A DNA stretch of 64,000 nucleotides from Siminovitchia fortis (GCF_003605365.2 NZ_QYTU02000011.1:25058-89057), one strand, 5' to 3'; shown: positions 1 through 8,571, numbered from the stretch's first letter. Program-made: numbers and translations. The notes: generated by a model not told the origin, from the letters alone.

Positions 1-321
1 CTTTTCATGGTAATCGTTTTGCGCTTTAACAGTTATGTGTTCAACACCCAGTTCTTTCAAAATAATCGTTGTCAGGATGCTGGATTGGATATTATCCCCT
101 ATGGCGACGATGACATGGTCAAAATTGCGTATTCCTAAACTTTTCAAAACGTTTTCGTCCGTAGTGTCGGCAATGACTGCCTGTGTCGCTATGGAAGCAA
201 ATTCATTGACACGGTCTTCACTGATATCGATGGCCATTACTTCCATCCCCTGCTCTGTCAGGGAACGGACAATGCTCCCGCCGAAACGCCCGAGGCCGAT
301 AACCGCAAATTCTTTTTTCAA
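1..321 (-). CDS. ktrC: KtrC, cytosolic RCK subunit of a K+ uptake system (C-terminal part lies outside the window)
   Basis: N-terminal 107 residues of a TrkA-N/RCK protein that gates the Ktr potassium channel in response to nucleotides (family knowledge: ATP/ADP on RCK-N, c-di-AMP on RCK-C). The start is TTG at 321-319, 7-8 bases after a GGAGGA site; the nearby ATG is in another frame. The Rossmann motif GLGRFGGS follows directly after MKKEFAVI, and the stretch ending in VKAQNDYHEK matches B. subtilis KtrC closely from memory. The gene runs off the left edge. A membrane partner of KtrD type is encoded 33 kb away at 33223-34584. Confidence 0.9.
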   Translation of the reverse strand, partial: MKKEFAVIGLGRFGGSIVRSLTEQGMEVMAIDISEDRVNEFASIATQAVIADTTDENVLKSLGIRNFDHVIVAIGDNIQSSILTTIILKELGVEHITVKAQNDYHEK

Positions 322-411
322 CTTTCATTCCTCCACTCTTGCTATGCTGCCATTTTAGCATACTTGGAAGTCATTAACATACAAAACATCGCTTAAGTAC
401 TGCTAAACCGT

Positions 412-445
412 AAAAAAAAGCAAACTCATCTGTTAAGACGAATTT
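412..445 (-). terminator. Intrinsic terminator of the lia operon
   Basis: A 10-bp stem (422-431 with 436-445, two G-U pairs) with a 4-base loop is followed on the minus strand by eight T (412-419). The liaR stop codon sits in the stem. Confidence 0.7.
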
Positions 446-1079
446 ACTTTCTGATGACCCCATTTTTAAAAGCATAAATGACAGCCTGCGTCCGGTCCTG
501 CACTTCCAGTTTGCTCAATATATTGCTGACGTGTGTTTTAACTGTTTTTAAAGTGATAAAAAGCTCATCCGCAATTTCTTTGTTTGCTTTCCCTTCAGTC
601 ATTAATGTGAGAATTTCCATTTCGCGGTTCGTTAAATCTTCATGGAGGGGGCGCATTGTGCCATGATGCAGCTTTTTCATCATTTTATCCGTAACCTCGG
701 GTTCCAGGACTTTCTGTCCTTTGTAAGCGGATCTGACAGCATCCGCTATATCGCTGGCTTTGGAGGTTTTTAACATATACCCGGCGGCTCCCGCCTCCAG
801 TGCCGGATATACTTTTTCATCATCCAAAAAGCTTGTTACGATCAGTACCTTCGCTTCAGGCCATTCCTCCAGAATTGCTCTCGTGGCATCAATTCCGTTC
901 ATGCCTTCCATGACCAAATCCATTAATATGATATCCGGGCGCAGCGACAAGGCAAGGTCAACGCCTTGTTTTCCGTCCACCGCTTCGCCGATCACTTCTA
1001 TATCCTCTTGAACTGATAAATAGGCCGAAACACCAATTCGGACCATTTCATGATCATCAACTAACAAAACTTTGATCAT
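444..1079 (-). CDS. liaR: LiaR/VraR-type response regulator
   Basis: 211-residue NarL/LuxR-type response regulator, the DNA-binding output of the LiaFSR cell-envelope stress system that responds to lipid II cycle antibiotics and membrane damage. Receiver domain at 1-120 with acidic pocket DD at 8-9 and phospho-acceptor D54 (ILMDLV); LuxR-type HTH at about 145-208 (LTNREMEILTLM...TVKTHVSNIL). The ATG lies 3 bases after the liaS stop, with a GGAGG site inside the end of liaS, so translation is coupled. Last gene of liaI-liaH-liaF-liaS-liaR. Confidence 0.92.
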   Translation of the reverse strand: MIKVLLVDDHEMVRIGVSAYLSVQEDIEVIGEAVDGKQGVDLALSLRPDIILMDLVMEGMNGIDATRAILEEWPEAKVLIVTSFLDDEKVYPALEAGAAGYMLKTSKASDIADAVRSAYKGQKVLEPEVTDKMMKKLHHGTMRPLHEDLTNREMEILTLMTEGKANKEIADELFITLKTVKTHVSNILSKLEVQDRTQAVIYAFKNGVIRK

Positions 1080-1082
1080 TTT

Positions 1083-2123
1083 TCATCCTCCCTCCTGGTT
1101 TGGCAGAGGAATTTTCACTTCGATACTTGTTCCCCTTCCCGGCAAACTGACGATCTTGACATTTCCTCCAATTTCCGACGCTCTTTCCCTCATGTTTGTT
1201 AATCCATAGGAACCGGCTTTTTGATCGTCCATGCTGAAGCCTTTACCGTCATCAACCACCTTTAAAAATACGAATTGATCCACTTCCATCATATGGACTT
1301 CAAGCGTTTTTGCTTTAGCGTGTCTTAAAGTGTTTGAAACCGCCTCCTGCAATATGCGGAATAAGTGGTCTTCAATTCCTTTTTCCAATTGAACGTCCTG
1401 TAAATTCCATGTAACCTTCAAAGGCAGTTTGGCCGTCAATTCGGACAGCAGTTCCTGCATGCCTGCCTTTAGGGTTTTGCCTTCCAACTGAATCGGCCTG
1501 AGATGAAGAAGCAGTGCCCTCATTTCGGATTGGGCTTCATTTATGATTTCTTCGACCAAAGCTCTTTGTTTTGCAGTGGTTTCACTTGTTGGATCAGGGC
1601 TTTGATTGATTGCTGATAAAAGCATCGTTGCAGCAAAAAGCTGTTGGCTGACAGAATCATGAAGTTCTCTTGCCAGCCGATTTCTCTCCTGAGTGAGAAC
1701 CTCTTCTTTTAATTCGCGGTTCCATTTCACCCGTTCGTTGGTGAATTTTTGATATAACAGCGTTTGCTCTTTTAGCCTGGCTCGTATGTTATCGATCCCT
1801 TGCCAGATTGACGGAAAATTATCGTTTTTTGCGGGCGGAATAGTTACCCGGTCATAATTTCCCCCTTCCAGCTCCAAAAGGCTCCATTCAATCTTTTCTA
1901 CCTTTTTATCAATAGAGATTCCGACTATGTAACCGGCGATCGAACCCACCAATAAACATATGGCGAGGATAAAAAACACATTCGGAACAAGCAAATAATT
2001 TTTTTGCATCAATGATTGATACCAATCCGTATCAACAGTGAATAGAAAAATCAAAAGAACAAATAGAAAAACGAAGAGGGCCAGAGACGCAAAGTAAAAT
2101 GACAAAGTTCTGGCCATTTTCAT
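1083..2123 (-). CDS. liaS: LiaS/VraS-type sensor histidine kinase
   Basis: 346-residue HPK7 intramembrane-sensing kinase. Two membrane helices (about 8-30 and 47-70) enclose a very short external loop, typical of kinases that rely on an accessory sensor (LiaF). HisKA_3 domain with phospho-accepting H155 in RNRLARELHDSVSQQL, then HATPase_c with an N box (EAVSNTLRHAKA) and glycine-rich ATP lid (DDGKGF, GLTNMRERA). The start ATG overlaps the liaF stop by 4 bases (ATGA), so the two are translationally coupled. Phosphorylates LiaR. Confidence 0.92.
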   Translation of the reverse strand: MKMARTLSFYFASLALFVFLFVLLIFLFTVDTDWYQSLMQKNYLLVPNVFFILAICLLVGSIAGYIVGISIDKKVEKIEWSLLELEGGNYDRVTIPPAKNDNFPSIWQGIDNIRARLKEQTLLYQKFTNERVKWNRELKEEVLTQERNRLARELHDSVSQQLFAATMLLSAINQSPDPTSETTAKQRALVEEIINEAQSEMRALLLHLRPIQLEGKTLKAGMQELLSELTAKLPLKVTWNLQDVQLEKGIEDHLFRILQEAVSNTLRHAKAKTLEVHMMEVDQFVFLKVVDDGKGFSMDDQKAGSYGLTNMRERASEIGGNVKIVSLPGRGTSIEVKIPLPNQEGG

Positions 2124-2839
2124 GTGCGTCTCACCTCAACATCCCCAAAAATGACACTTGTAACAATTTTTATTTTCCGGGATGTTTTATCATCTCCGTC
2201 TGAATAGTAAATGACGTTGGAATTCAACAGCTCTTCTTCCTGATTGAAAATATTTAATTTGCCGCTGATTGCTGAGTGATTAATGGTTACGGAAGCATCA
2301 ATAGGCACGATGAGCTGAATATTGCCAACTAAACCACGAATGAGAACGACACTTTCTCCCGGCGGAAGCATGGTCATTCCCAGATCGATGATCGTATTTC
2401 CAAACCCGCACTGTATATTAATATCATCCCACTCAAATATTTCATTGACAACCCTTCGGGTTCCGGAAAGCATGTTCTTGATAAAGGGTGTTTTTCTGTT
2501 GACTTTTGTCTTTTGGTCAGGCGGAACTGTGTTTACATTTATTCTCTTTGGCTGATTTTTCGTTTTTGAATACTGGATGAGTGCATAAACGGCTGCTGCG
2601 ATAATGAAAATTTTAAAAACAGCCGTGGATATGATAGGGATAAAAACAAGTGAAACACCAATGATTAGATAAATCTTCTTTGAATCTTTGTGCTTATGGC
2701 TTTTCCAATAAAATATGATGAAACAACCGATGAGAAGAGGGACAAATAGCTTCCAATTGAGCAGAAGCTCCAGCGCCACTCCAATTCCTGCGAACAGCAT
2801 GGCCCAGCCAATTTTGCTGTTTCTGCTGAAGTTTTTCAT
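2120..2839 (-). CDS. liaF: LiaF, membrane inhibitor of LiaS
   Basis: 239 residues: several N-terminal hydrophobic segments (about 12-30, 33-48, 57-85), then a C-terminal cell-wall-active antibiotics response domain (about 120-235, beta-rich). In B. subtilis, LiaF keeps LiaS off without stress. Good ribosome site GAGGAGGG upstream. Sits immediately before liaS, with a 4-base overlap, as in the family. Confidence 0.88.
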   Translation of the reverse strand: MKNFSRNSKIGWAMLFAGIGVALELLLNWKLFVPLLIGCFIIFYWKSHKHKDSKKIYLIIGVSLVFIPIISTAVFKIFIIAAAVYALIQYSKTKNQPKRINVNTVPPDQKTKVNRKTPFIKNMLSGTRRVVNEIFEWDDINIQCGFGNTIIDLGMTMLPPGESVVLIRGLVGNIQLIVPIDASVTINHSAISGKLNIFNQEEELLNSNVIYYSDGDDKTSRKIKIVTSVIFGDVEVRRT

Positions 2840-2891
2840 TGGTGTCCCTCCTCATCGATAAATTGCTCAGTTCTGATCCTCTTCTATTCTA

Positions 2892-3545
2892 TCACGAATG
2901 ATCGCTTAATTCGCTGGAATCTTGTTTGTTTAATTCTTTTGCCAGTTGCTGAATACGTGCATCAAATATGCTGATCTCATATTCATCATTCGCTTTCTTT
3001 TCTTCCCGTTCAAATAACTTTCCGATGTTTTCCATATTTTCGGCGGGAATTCCAAATTCGGTTTCTTTCAATACCCTGTTCATTTTGTTTTTCATTAAGA
3101 CGACGTTTTCCTGGCCCATAAGCTCCAATCGTTTCATATGCATATCTTTCAGCTTCAACTTCATTTCCCGGTACTTTTGTTCCAGTTCTTCCAATTGGTT
3201 CACTGAATTGTCATAGGCATGTTTCAATCGCTCGGCACGTTCCTCATATTGAGCCTGTTCGCGCAGTGCAATTTCCGATAAATCCTCTGCCCCTACTTTT
3301 AAGGCAATCTCCCCTTGCTCTTTTCTTTTTTCAGCCATTTTCTCAATCTGCTGCCATTCTTTGTAAAATTCATCCCTCAAAAGCTTCTGTCTTTCTATCA
3401 GTTTTGAGGCTTTTTTTACTTCCGCTTCGCTTTCGCGTAAATATTGATTTAATAAAGAGATTGGATTTGGCTTTTTCTGCTTATCAGCAATTTCATAAAA
3501 ATCATCTTTTACAGCTTGCTTAATTTTTTCAAATAAAGTGTTCAT
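2892..3545 (-). CDS. PspA/IM30-family membrane-protective protein (LiaH-like)
   Basis: 217 residues, almost entirely alpha-helical and charged, matching the PspA/IM30/LiaH fold that forms large oligomers on damaged membranes. The ATG at 3545 is preferred over an upstream ATG at 3692 because a strong AAGGGAGA site precedes it and the longer version would read into the preceding gene. Lies between the LiaI-like gene and liaF, which supports a LiaH-like role as the main effector of this regulon. Could be named liaH, but PspA paralogs are hard to tell apart by eye. Confidence 0.83.
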   Translation of the reverse strand: MNTLFEKIKQAVKDDFYEIADKQKKPNPISLLNQYLRESEAEVKKASKLIERQKLLRDEFYKEWQQIEKMAEKRKEQGEIALKVGAEDLSEIALREQAQYEERAERLKHAYDNSVNQLEELEQKYREMKLKLKDMHMKRLELMGQENVVLMKNKMNRVLKETEFGIPAENMENIGKLFEREEKKANDEYEISIFDARIQQLAKELNKQDSSELSDHS

Positions 3546-3564
3546 CTTTTCAGTCTCCCTTGTT

Positions 3565-3924
3565 TTAAATTTTTGTCCGGCCTTTTTCAAGATCATTCCA
3601 TTGGCGTTCAAAACTCGTGAATGGATCGTGCTTTGTATCACAATCCTCTGCTTTTTCCTTTTTCCAGTTTTTATATCCCACATAAAGGACATAAACGGCT
3701 GCTATTCCTGCCAATGCCGGCAAATTGCCCAGTAAACCGGACAACCCGATCACTCCAAGGATCCCCCAGGCAATTTTTTGCCATGTGGAGCGGGTTTTTA
3801 AAAACTGTTTCAGCGAATAATAGACGATGATCAGGCTAATCGCCAACCCGACAATATTTCCCAGGCTTGCAACAGCGATGATCGCCAAAATGACAGCCAA
3901 AGTAAAAGTAAGCAGGTTTTTCAT
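3565..3924 (-). CDS. Small membrane protein, lmo0954/LiaI-like
   Basis: 119 residues with three to four hydrophobic segments (MKNLLTFTLAVILAIIAV..., a second around 27-45, more around 55-90) and a charged tail. The ATG at 3924 has a strong AAGGGGAG site; the longer frame starting at 4050 has none. First gene of the lia operon, 19 bases ahead of the PspA-like gene, the position LiaI takes in B. subtilis, where it anchors LiaH to the membrane. Sequence resembles the Listeria Lmo0954 type rather than B. subtilis LiaI. Confidence 0.72.
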   Translation of the reverse strand: MKNLLTFTLAVILAIIAVASLGNIVGLAISLIIVYYSLKQFLKTRSTWQKIAWGILGVIGLSGLLGNLPALAGIAAVYVLYVGYKNWKKEKAEDCDTKHDPFTSFERQWNDLEKGRTKI

Positions 3925-4007
3925 TTTGATCTCCCCTTTCGTACTTGTTGACTCTATCTTAAAGAATGAACGGCCTTCGCCAAACGACCTTAAGCCGTGT
4001 TTTTCAC

Positions 4008-4020
4008 TCGGACCAGAGAC
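4008..4020 (-). promoter_or_regulatory. Candidate LiaR binding site upstream of the lia operon
   Basis: The minus strand reads GTCTCTGGTCCGA, which keeps most of the core recalled for the B. subtilis PliaI LiaR box (GACTC-C-GGTC-T-T-A). It lies 84 bases upstream of the first lia gene. One imperfect match only, so this is a suggestion. Confidence 0.3.
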
Positions 4021-4083
4021 TGAGATACGAAAAATAACAGGCTGCAACACCGGTCAACAAGACAAGACGGTTATAAATATAAA

Positions 4084-4108
4084 AATCCGACGTTGAACAC
4101 GTCGGATT
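4084..4108 (-). terminator. Terminator of the corA-like gene
   Basis: Nine-bp perfect stem AATCCGACG / CGTCGGATT with a 7-base loop, followed on the minus strand by TTTTT. It overlaps the stop codon of the CorA-type gene. Confidence 0.75.
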
Positions 4109-5081
4109 AGTACTTCTGGTTCTTTTGCCTAGCCTTTTGTTTTCTTCCTTTCATGACATCCCCTGTCCATCCTTTTTCATGCAGCCACCAATAAATCAAA
4201 CCTGTTGAAAGCAAAATCACTCCCCAAGCGAATGCATATCCATATTTCCAGTCAAACTCCGGCATATATTTAAAGTTCATTCCCCATAATGCGCCCAACA
4301 CGGTAATGGGAGTGACGAGGACAGTAAATACTGTCAAAGCCTTTATAATTTCATTTCCCCGATATGAATATACGTTCATATTAATATTCAGAAGCGTTTC
4401 AATTTGGTTATCGTAATGATACAGCAGCTTCATTGTCCGCTCCACCCGGATGACCGCTTTCCGATAAGCATCCATCTCTTCCACCTGATCCAAATACGCT
4501 TCCCTCAAGGCTAATAGCAATTCTTCCACAGGTATTGTAAGTTGTTTCAAAAAAAGCATATCTGAGCGGCATTCAAATATTTCCTCCAGGAGGTTTCCGT
4601 GATCTCGTCTTCTGACTTTTTTTTCAAGACTTAAAAGCTTTTCTTCAAAATCATCAATTCCATCCAGAAAATTGTTTACGACTTTCCCAATAATCAACAG
4701 AAAACCTTCAATCGCATTTTCACACATGCGGAATTGTTCCAATACGGATTTAAGGTCATAATCAAAAATAGAATCTATGTCCAAATCAATTGTAATTAGA
4801 AGATCCTTTGATATATAGAAATGAAGCAATTCATAGGAATCAGCATTTTCCGGATCGCATAAATAGTTTAATGACCCGACAAGGGCGGAGTTGTTGGCCT
4901 TGTCAAGTGTCATGATATCCAAGGATGTCGATTTTATACTTTTGGCGTTTTTCATCCAAAGCCCAAATTCTGAAGACTTCCTTTTTAGCTGTTCAATCTG
5001 ATCCTCATCTTCAAAATCCAAATCAATCCAAGTCCACCCATGCTCGAATTGATGGGCTTTTTTAATTTCTTCGCTCCTCAT
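4107..5081 (-). CDS. CorA-family divalent cation channel
   Basis: 324 residues. Large N-terminal cytosolic domain with a long helical region (about 110-250), then two C-terminal membrane helices. The signature selectivity loop GMN is present in ALWGMNFKYMPEFDW between the two helices, and the C terminus is basic (KGRKQKARQKNQK). CorA channels import Mg2+ (some Co2+/Ni2+) as homopentamers, gated by intracellular Mg2+. Monocistronic, with its own terminator. Which metal is carried cannot be read from sequence. Confidence 0.88.
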   Translation of the reverse strand: MRSEEIKKAHQFEHGWTWIDLDFEDEDQIEQLKRKSSEFGLWMKNAKSIKSTSLDIMTLDKANNSALVGSLNYLCDPENADSYELLHFYISKDLLITIDLDIDSIFDYDLKSVLEQFRMCENAIEGFLLIIGKVVNNFLDGIDDFEEKLLSLEKKVRRRDHGNLLEEIFECRSDMLFLKQLTIPVEELLLALREAYLDQVEEMDAYRKAVIRVERTMKLLYHYDNQIETLLNINMNVYSYRGNEIIKALTVFTVLVTPITVLGALWGMNFKYMPEFDWKYGYAFAWGVILLSTGLIYWWLHEKGWTGDVMKGRKQKARQKNQKY

Positions 5082-5229
5082 CCGCTATACCCCTAACCTG
5101 TTTTAATCATTTATCTATTCCCTCTTTTACGCGAAATTATTCTTTGCATTGCAAGCGGACGACCTTCTGTTTGCCCTAGAGGATGAAAAGCTGATACGGC
5201 GCAAGTTTGAAATCTGGCTGAATTGAAAG

Positions 5230-5387
5230 ATAAAGTGAAACTTTAATCAGTGGGGGTTTTCTTCATCCCCCACTGATTGTTAGTTGAACGAATCGGGCTT
5301 TTACAGGCAGTTGATCTCCCGCCTAAACTACCTGATTCATCTAAAGTTTTGAGGTGGGAGTCTTACTGTCCGTTAATGCGGGATAAA
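5230..5387 (-). repeat. bcr1-like structured repeat element
   Basis: A 158-bp intergenic element bounded by the pentamer TTTAT (minus strand) at both ends. It contains a long hairpin (5245-5279, stem AATCAGTGGGGG against CCCCCACTGATT) and two interleaved pairings further on: GAATCGGG (5290-5297) with ACCTGATTC, and CTCCCGCCT with AGGTGGGAG (5352-5360), an H-type pseudoknot arrangement. Length, TTTAT borders and sequence agree with what I recall of bcr1, the transcribed, folded mobile repeat of the B. cereus group. It fills the otherwise empty space between cvfB and the corA-like gene. Confidence 0.62.
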
Positions 5388-5407
5388 AATAATGATATGT
5401 CAAAAAT

Positions 5408-6277
5408 TCATTGGTCGGCCTTTTCGGTTAAGTGAGTCCAGCCATCCTTTTGGATAACTTTTCCCTCTTTCATCAGCTTGCCCAATGCCCGTTTGAAGGA
5501 CCCTTTACTCATTTGGAAACGGTCCTTTATATCTTGGGGAAGGCTCTTATCCCAGTAAGGCATATTCCCGCCGCGTCCCACGAGATAGCTGTATATGCGT
5601 TCAGCATCCTCATCAATGGCTTCGTGCACCCTTGGAAGAAGCGATATATTGATCGACCCATCTTCCTTGACACCGATCACCCTGCCCTCCACCATTTCTC
5701 CCAGACGAGGCTCCCTTGTTCTCTCCGAATGGTGGATGAAACCAAGATACCCTTCTTCAGTGATAATGTTTGAGCCCTCCATCAAAAGACGGTAAACTGT
5801 CCCTTTTACATTTTTATTAAACAAGTTTTTATCGGCAGGTGTTGCCAGTCTGCGAATATTTTCTTCGGTTGCCAGCATCCCAAATAGCCTGTTTTTCTTA
5901 TCTGTTTTTAATGTGCAATAAAGCCTGTCGCCCCTTGCGGGCCATAGACGGGGCAATTCGGGCAAATCATCTTTAGAAACAAGGATGTCTTTCGTTAATC
6001 CGATATGTATGAAAACACCCAAATTTTCTTTGACTTCCACCACTTCAGCCCATCCGAAATGCCCTTTTCTAATTTCCGGAATTTTTAATGTCGCTGCCAG
6101 CCTTCCTTCGTGATCCTGATATAAAAAGACGGTCTGTTCCTGTTGTGGATCAAAGCCATCCGGAACTTCCGTGTGATGAAGCAGGACATCCTCTTCCCCA
6201 TCAGTCAAAAAGTATCCAAACGGCACTTCGCGTGCCCCATATAATTGAACAACCGTTCCAGCTTCCAATCTTGACAT
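5408..6277 (-). CDS. cvfB: CvfB-family S1 RNA-binding protein
   Basis: 289 residues of the CvfB/YitL family: three S1-type OB folds followed by a winged-helix domain. The middle S1 domain is visible at about 70-130 (GWAEVVEVKENLGVFIHIGLTKDILV) and a further one around 145-215 (GTVYRLLMEGSNIITEEGYLGFIH). The C-terminal part (MSKGSFKRALGKLMKEGKV) is the winged helix. The ATG at 6277 has an AAGGAAGG site; an in-frame start 30 bases upstream has none. In Staphylococcus, CvfB influences virulence and RNA metabolism; the role here is unknown. Confidence 0.9.
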   Translation of the reverse strand: MSRLEAGTVVQLYGAREVPFGYFLTDGEEDVLLHHTEVPDGFDPQQEQTVFLYQDHEGRLAATLKIPEIRKGHFGWAEVVEVKENLGVFIHIGLTKDILVSKDDLPELPRLWPARGDRLYCTLKTDKKNRLFGMLATEENIRRLATPADKNLFNKNVKGTVYRLLMEGSNIITEEGYLGFIHHSERTREPRLGEMVEGRVIGVKEDGSINISLLPRVHEAIDEDAERIYSYLVGRGGNMPYWDKSLPQDIKDRFQMSKGSFKRALGKLMKEGKVIQKDGWTHLTEKADQ

Positions 6278-6363
6278 GTGATCTACCTTCCTTCGAATGA
6301 TAACCATTTACAATAATCCCCATTATACCATTACACTATTCGAAAAGCGTGGGCGCCCGTTTC

Positions 6364-6396
6364 TTAAAAAAATCTTCCGCCATTCAGACGGAAGAT
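6364..6396 (-). terminator. Terminator of the general stress gene
   Basis: Stem ATCTTCCG (6372-6379) with CGGAAGAT (6389-6396), followed on the minus strand by seven T. Positioned right after the stress-protein stop codon at 6412. Confidence 0.8.
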
Positions 6397-6411
6397 GATA
6401 TTATTCAGATA

Positions 6412-6864
6412 TTAAGGTAATGTTTCCCTTTTGGCTTTGTCAACAAGGACAAGTATTTTTCCATTATTCACTTCATCGTGATAGCGGTGTGCGTCGTCTT
6501 CGGGAATTCCCATTCCGATCAAAGCACCGGCAAGCCCTCCTACTCCCGCTCCTGCAGCAGCCCCTGATAGACCGGCTACAATCGGTCCGGCTGCGATAAC
6601 CGGTCCAATTCCCGGGATCGCCAACGTACCAAGTCCGGCTAGCACCCCTCCCAATCCTCCAAGCACACCGCCGGTCGCAGCGCCGGTTGCCGCACCTTCA
6701 GGAGCTTTTGTATCTGTTTCATGAGTAATGTGATCCACTTCCTGCCTGTTTTTACTAATGACGGATATATCGTCCTGGCTGTAGCCATCCCGTTTCAGCT
6801 GTTCGACTGCACTTACCGCTTCCTGTTCCGTATCATAGGAACCTATCACATATTTTTCTTCCAT
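6412..6864 (-). CDS. General stress protein with YflT domain and glycine zipper
   Basis: 150 residues. N-terminal YflT/general-stress-17M domain (about 4-45, EKYVIGSYDTEQEAVSAVEQL...DISVISKN), then a Gly/Ala-rich zipper (about 58-120) of the kind seen in membrane-associated stress proteins, and a short acidic-helical end. Strong AAGGAGG site. A sigma-B promoter lies immediately upstream, which agrees with the general stress assignment. Biochemical function of the family is unknown. Confidence 0.82.
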   Translation of the reverse strand: MEEKYVIGSYDTEQEAVSAVEQLKRDGYSQDDISVISKNRQEVDHITHETDTKAPEGAATGAATGGVLGGLGGVLAGLGTLAIPGIGPVIAAGPIVAGLSGAAAGAGVGGLAGALIGMGIPEDDAHRYHDEVNNGKILVLVDKAKRETLP

Positions 6865-6899
6865 GGAAAAAACCTCCTTCTGCTTTTTATACTATTGGA

Positions 6900-6924
6900 T
6901 TACCCCTGGGAAATGTTTGTAAAC
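6900..6924 (-). promoter_or_regulatory. Sigma-B promoter of the general stress gene
   Basis: The minus strand has GTTTAC (-35, 6919-6924), a 13-base spacer and GGGTAA (-10, 6900-6905), a close match to the sigma-B consensus GTTTaa-N12-14-GGGwAw. It is 36 bases upstream of the start codon. Confidence 0.8.
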
Positions 6925-7085
6925 ACTGCCCGGGAAGCTTGCGTTATGGAGTCTGATTCATGGCCCGAATAAAATGTGAATTTTTTAACCTTTTTCTCTA
7001 TTAAAATTGTGACAGATATGTTAACATGTAAATCGAAATATCAATATTCATGTAGAAGCTTGGGAAATGAACATAATACCTGAAC

Positions 7086-7172
7086 GGTTGGCACTTGACA
7101 GCGTACCTGTTAAAGACTAACCACCGCAAATCGCCTTATCCAATGACAGGCCATATTTGACGGTGGTTTTTT
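7086..7172 (+). ncRNA. Leader A: structured RNA with intrinsic terminator upstream of the OFA transporter
   Basis: Repeated leader, copy A. A compact stem-loop can form: GGTTGG (7086-7091) with CTAACC (7117-7122), inside it CTT with AAG (7113-7115) and CAG (7099-7101) with CTG (7107-7109) around a CGTAC loop. Its 3' strand overlaps the start of a terminator hairpin, AACCACCG (7119-7126) with CGGTGGTT (7161-7168) plus a T tract, so the two structures are partly exclusive. The 44 bases 7087-7130 match leader B (9001-9044) at 42 positions. This looks like a transcription attenuator, either a riboswitch or a target of an RNA-binding antiterminator. I do not recognise it as a known class. Confidence 0.65.
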
Positions 7173-7315
7173 GGTCTTGCTTTATATATATTTCTATTTG
7201 AACATTAAGTCGTATTATGTAAAATGATTCATTCCTTCTATATGTTTTTGATATTTTTATAAGTTGTTAACGGTTTCACCAATGCAGGAACTATTTCATT
7301 AAGGAGGGTATAATA

Positions 7316-8563
7316 ATGGAGAAACTGAAAAACAGGTGGCTGATTGTTGTATCTGCAGTCGGCATACATATTTCAATCGGTTCAGTCTATGCCTGGAGCA
7401 ACTTTACAAACCCGCTGATGGAGGAATTTAATTGGACCGCAAGCCAGGTGCAGCTGACATTCAGTCTCGCTATCTTGTTCCTGGGACTTTCAGCAGCCTT
7501 TTTAGGCCATTTTGTTGAAAAGCACGGTCCGCGCAAAGCAGGCCTTCTCTCTTCCATATTTTTTGGAGTTGGTGTTTTTTGCTCAGGCTTCGCAGTAAAA
7601 CTGGGGTCTTTGCCTTTGCTTTACATATGCTATGGGGTCATTGGCGGAATCGGTTTGGGTGTCGGCTATATAGCCCCGGTATCAACCCTTGTCAAATGGT
7701 TTCCTGACAGAAGGGGCATGGCTACAGGAATGGCCATCATGGGATTCGGATTTGCGGCAGCCATCAGCAGTCCAATCATGGATTTCCTCATAAAAAACGC
7801 TGGCATCGCCAATACTTTCTTTATTTTGGGAGCAGTCTATTTCATTATTATGACTTCCTCCTCCCTTTACCTTGCAAAACCGCCTGAGGGATGGATGCCG
7901 AAAGGTTTCAAGGAAAAAGTGGAATCAGGAAAAGTATCGACGGATCTTTCCCAGCTGACTGCCAATGAAGCAGTAAAAACACCGCGCTTTTACTATCTAT
8001 GGATCATGCTGTTTATCAATGTCACCTGCGGTATTGCCATTTTATCTGCAGCCAGCCCGCTTGCTCAGGAAAGCATCGGCCTTTCATCCATCGAGGCTGC
8101 TGCATTGGTCGGAGTGCTGGGCATCTTTAACGGTCTCGGGCGAATAGGCTGGGCAACCGCCTCCGACTATATCGGCCGGCCTAATACTTATACGGTTTTC
8201 TTTACGATCCAAATCGTTTTATTCGCCCTTCTGCCATTTACAAGTGTATCCATTTTATTCCAAATCATGCTTGCTGTCATCCTGACTTGCTACGGAGGAG
8301 GCTTCTCCTGCATTCCGGCCTATATCGGAGATATATTCGGAACGAAGCAGCTGGGAGCTATCCACGGCTATATATTGACTGCATGGTCAGCCGCTGGAAT
8401 CGCCGGACCAATGTTTGCGGCTAAAATTAAGGATATGACAGGGAGCTACGGAAACAGCCTGTTGTTCTTTGCAGCATTATTTGTCGTCGCATTTGCCGTT
8501 TCACTTATTATCCGGGTTGACATTAAAAAGGTAAAAAAGAAAAAAGACTTAGTAACCAATTAA
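7316..8563 (+). CDS. OFA-family MFS transporter (oxalate/formate antiporter type)
   Basis: 415-residue major facilitator with 12 predicted membrane segments. The N-terminal signature (GVYAWSNF-like SVYAWSNFTNPL, then GPRKAGLL loop and the conserved GGIGLGVGYIAPVSTLVKWFPDRRG) is typical of the oxalate:formate antiporter (OxlT/YhjX) family, whose members carry formate, oxalate, lactate or pyruvate. Ribosome site AAGGAGGG. It lies 144 bases after leader A and upstream of an FDH-like operon that carries the same leader, so a formate or related small carboxylate is the likely substrate (inference). Confidence 0.85.
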   Translation: MEKLKNRWLIVVSAVGIHISIGSVYAWSNFTNPLMEEFNWTASQVQLTFSLAILFLGLSAAFLGHFVEKHGPRKAGLLSSIFFGVGVFCSGFAVKLGSLPLLYICYGVIGGIGLGVGYIAPVSTLVKWFPDRRGMATGMAIMGFGFAAAISSPIMDFLIKNAGIANTFFILGAVYFIIMTSSSLYLAKPPEGWMPKGFKEKVESGKVSTDLSQLTANEAVKTPRFYYLWIMLFINVTCGIAILSAASPLAQESIGLSSIEAAALVGVLGIFNGLGRIGWATASDYIGRPNTYTVFFTIQIVLFALLPFTSVSILFQIMLAVILTCYGGGFSCIPAYIGDIFGTKQLGAIHGYILTAWSAAGIAGPMFAAKIKDMTGSYGNSLLFFAALFVVAFAVSLIIRVDIKKVKKKKDLVTN

Positions 8564-8571
8564 ACAGGTAG

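Noticed and set aside
5230..5387. TnpB/IS605-type omega-RNA remnant
   Set aside because: The pseudoknot-like pairing suggested it, but no tnpB trace is nearby, and the TTTAT borders and length fit a bcr1-like repeat better.
7020..7042. Fnr-like site upstream of leader A (TGTGA...TTAACA)
   Set aside because: Only one half-site fits TGTGA-N6-TCACA; too weak to list as a feature.
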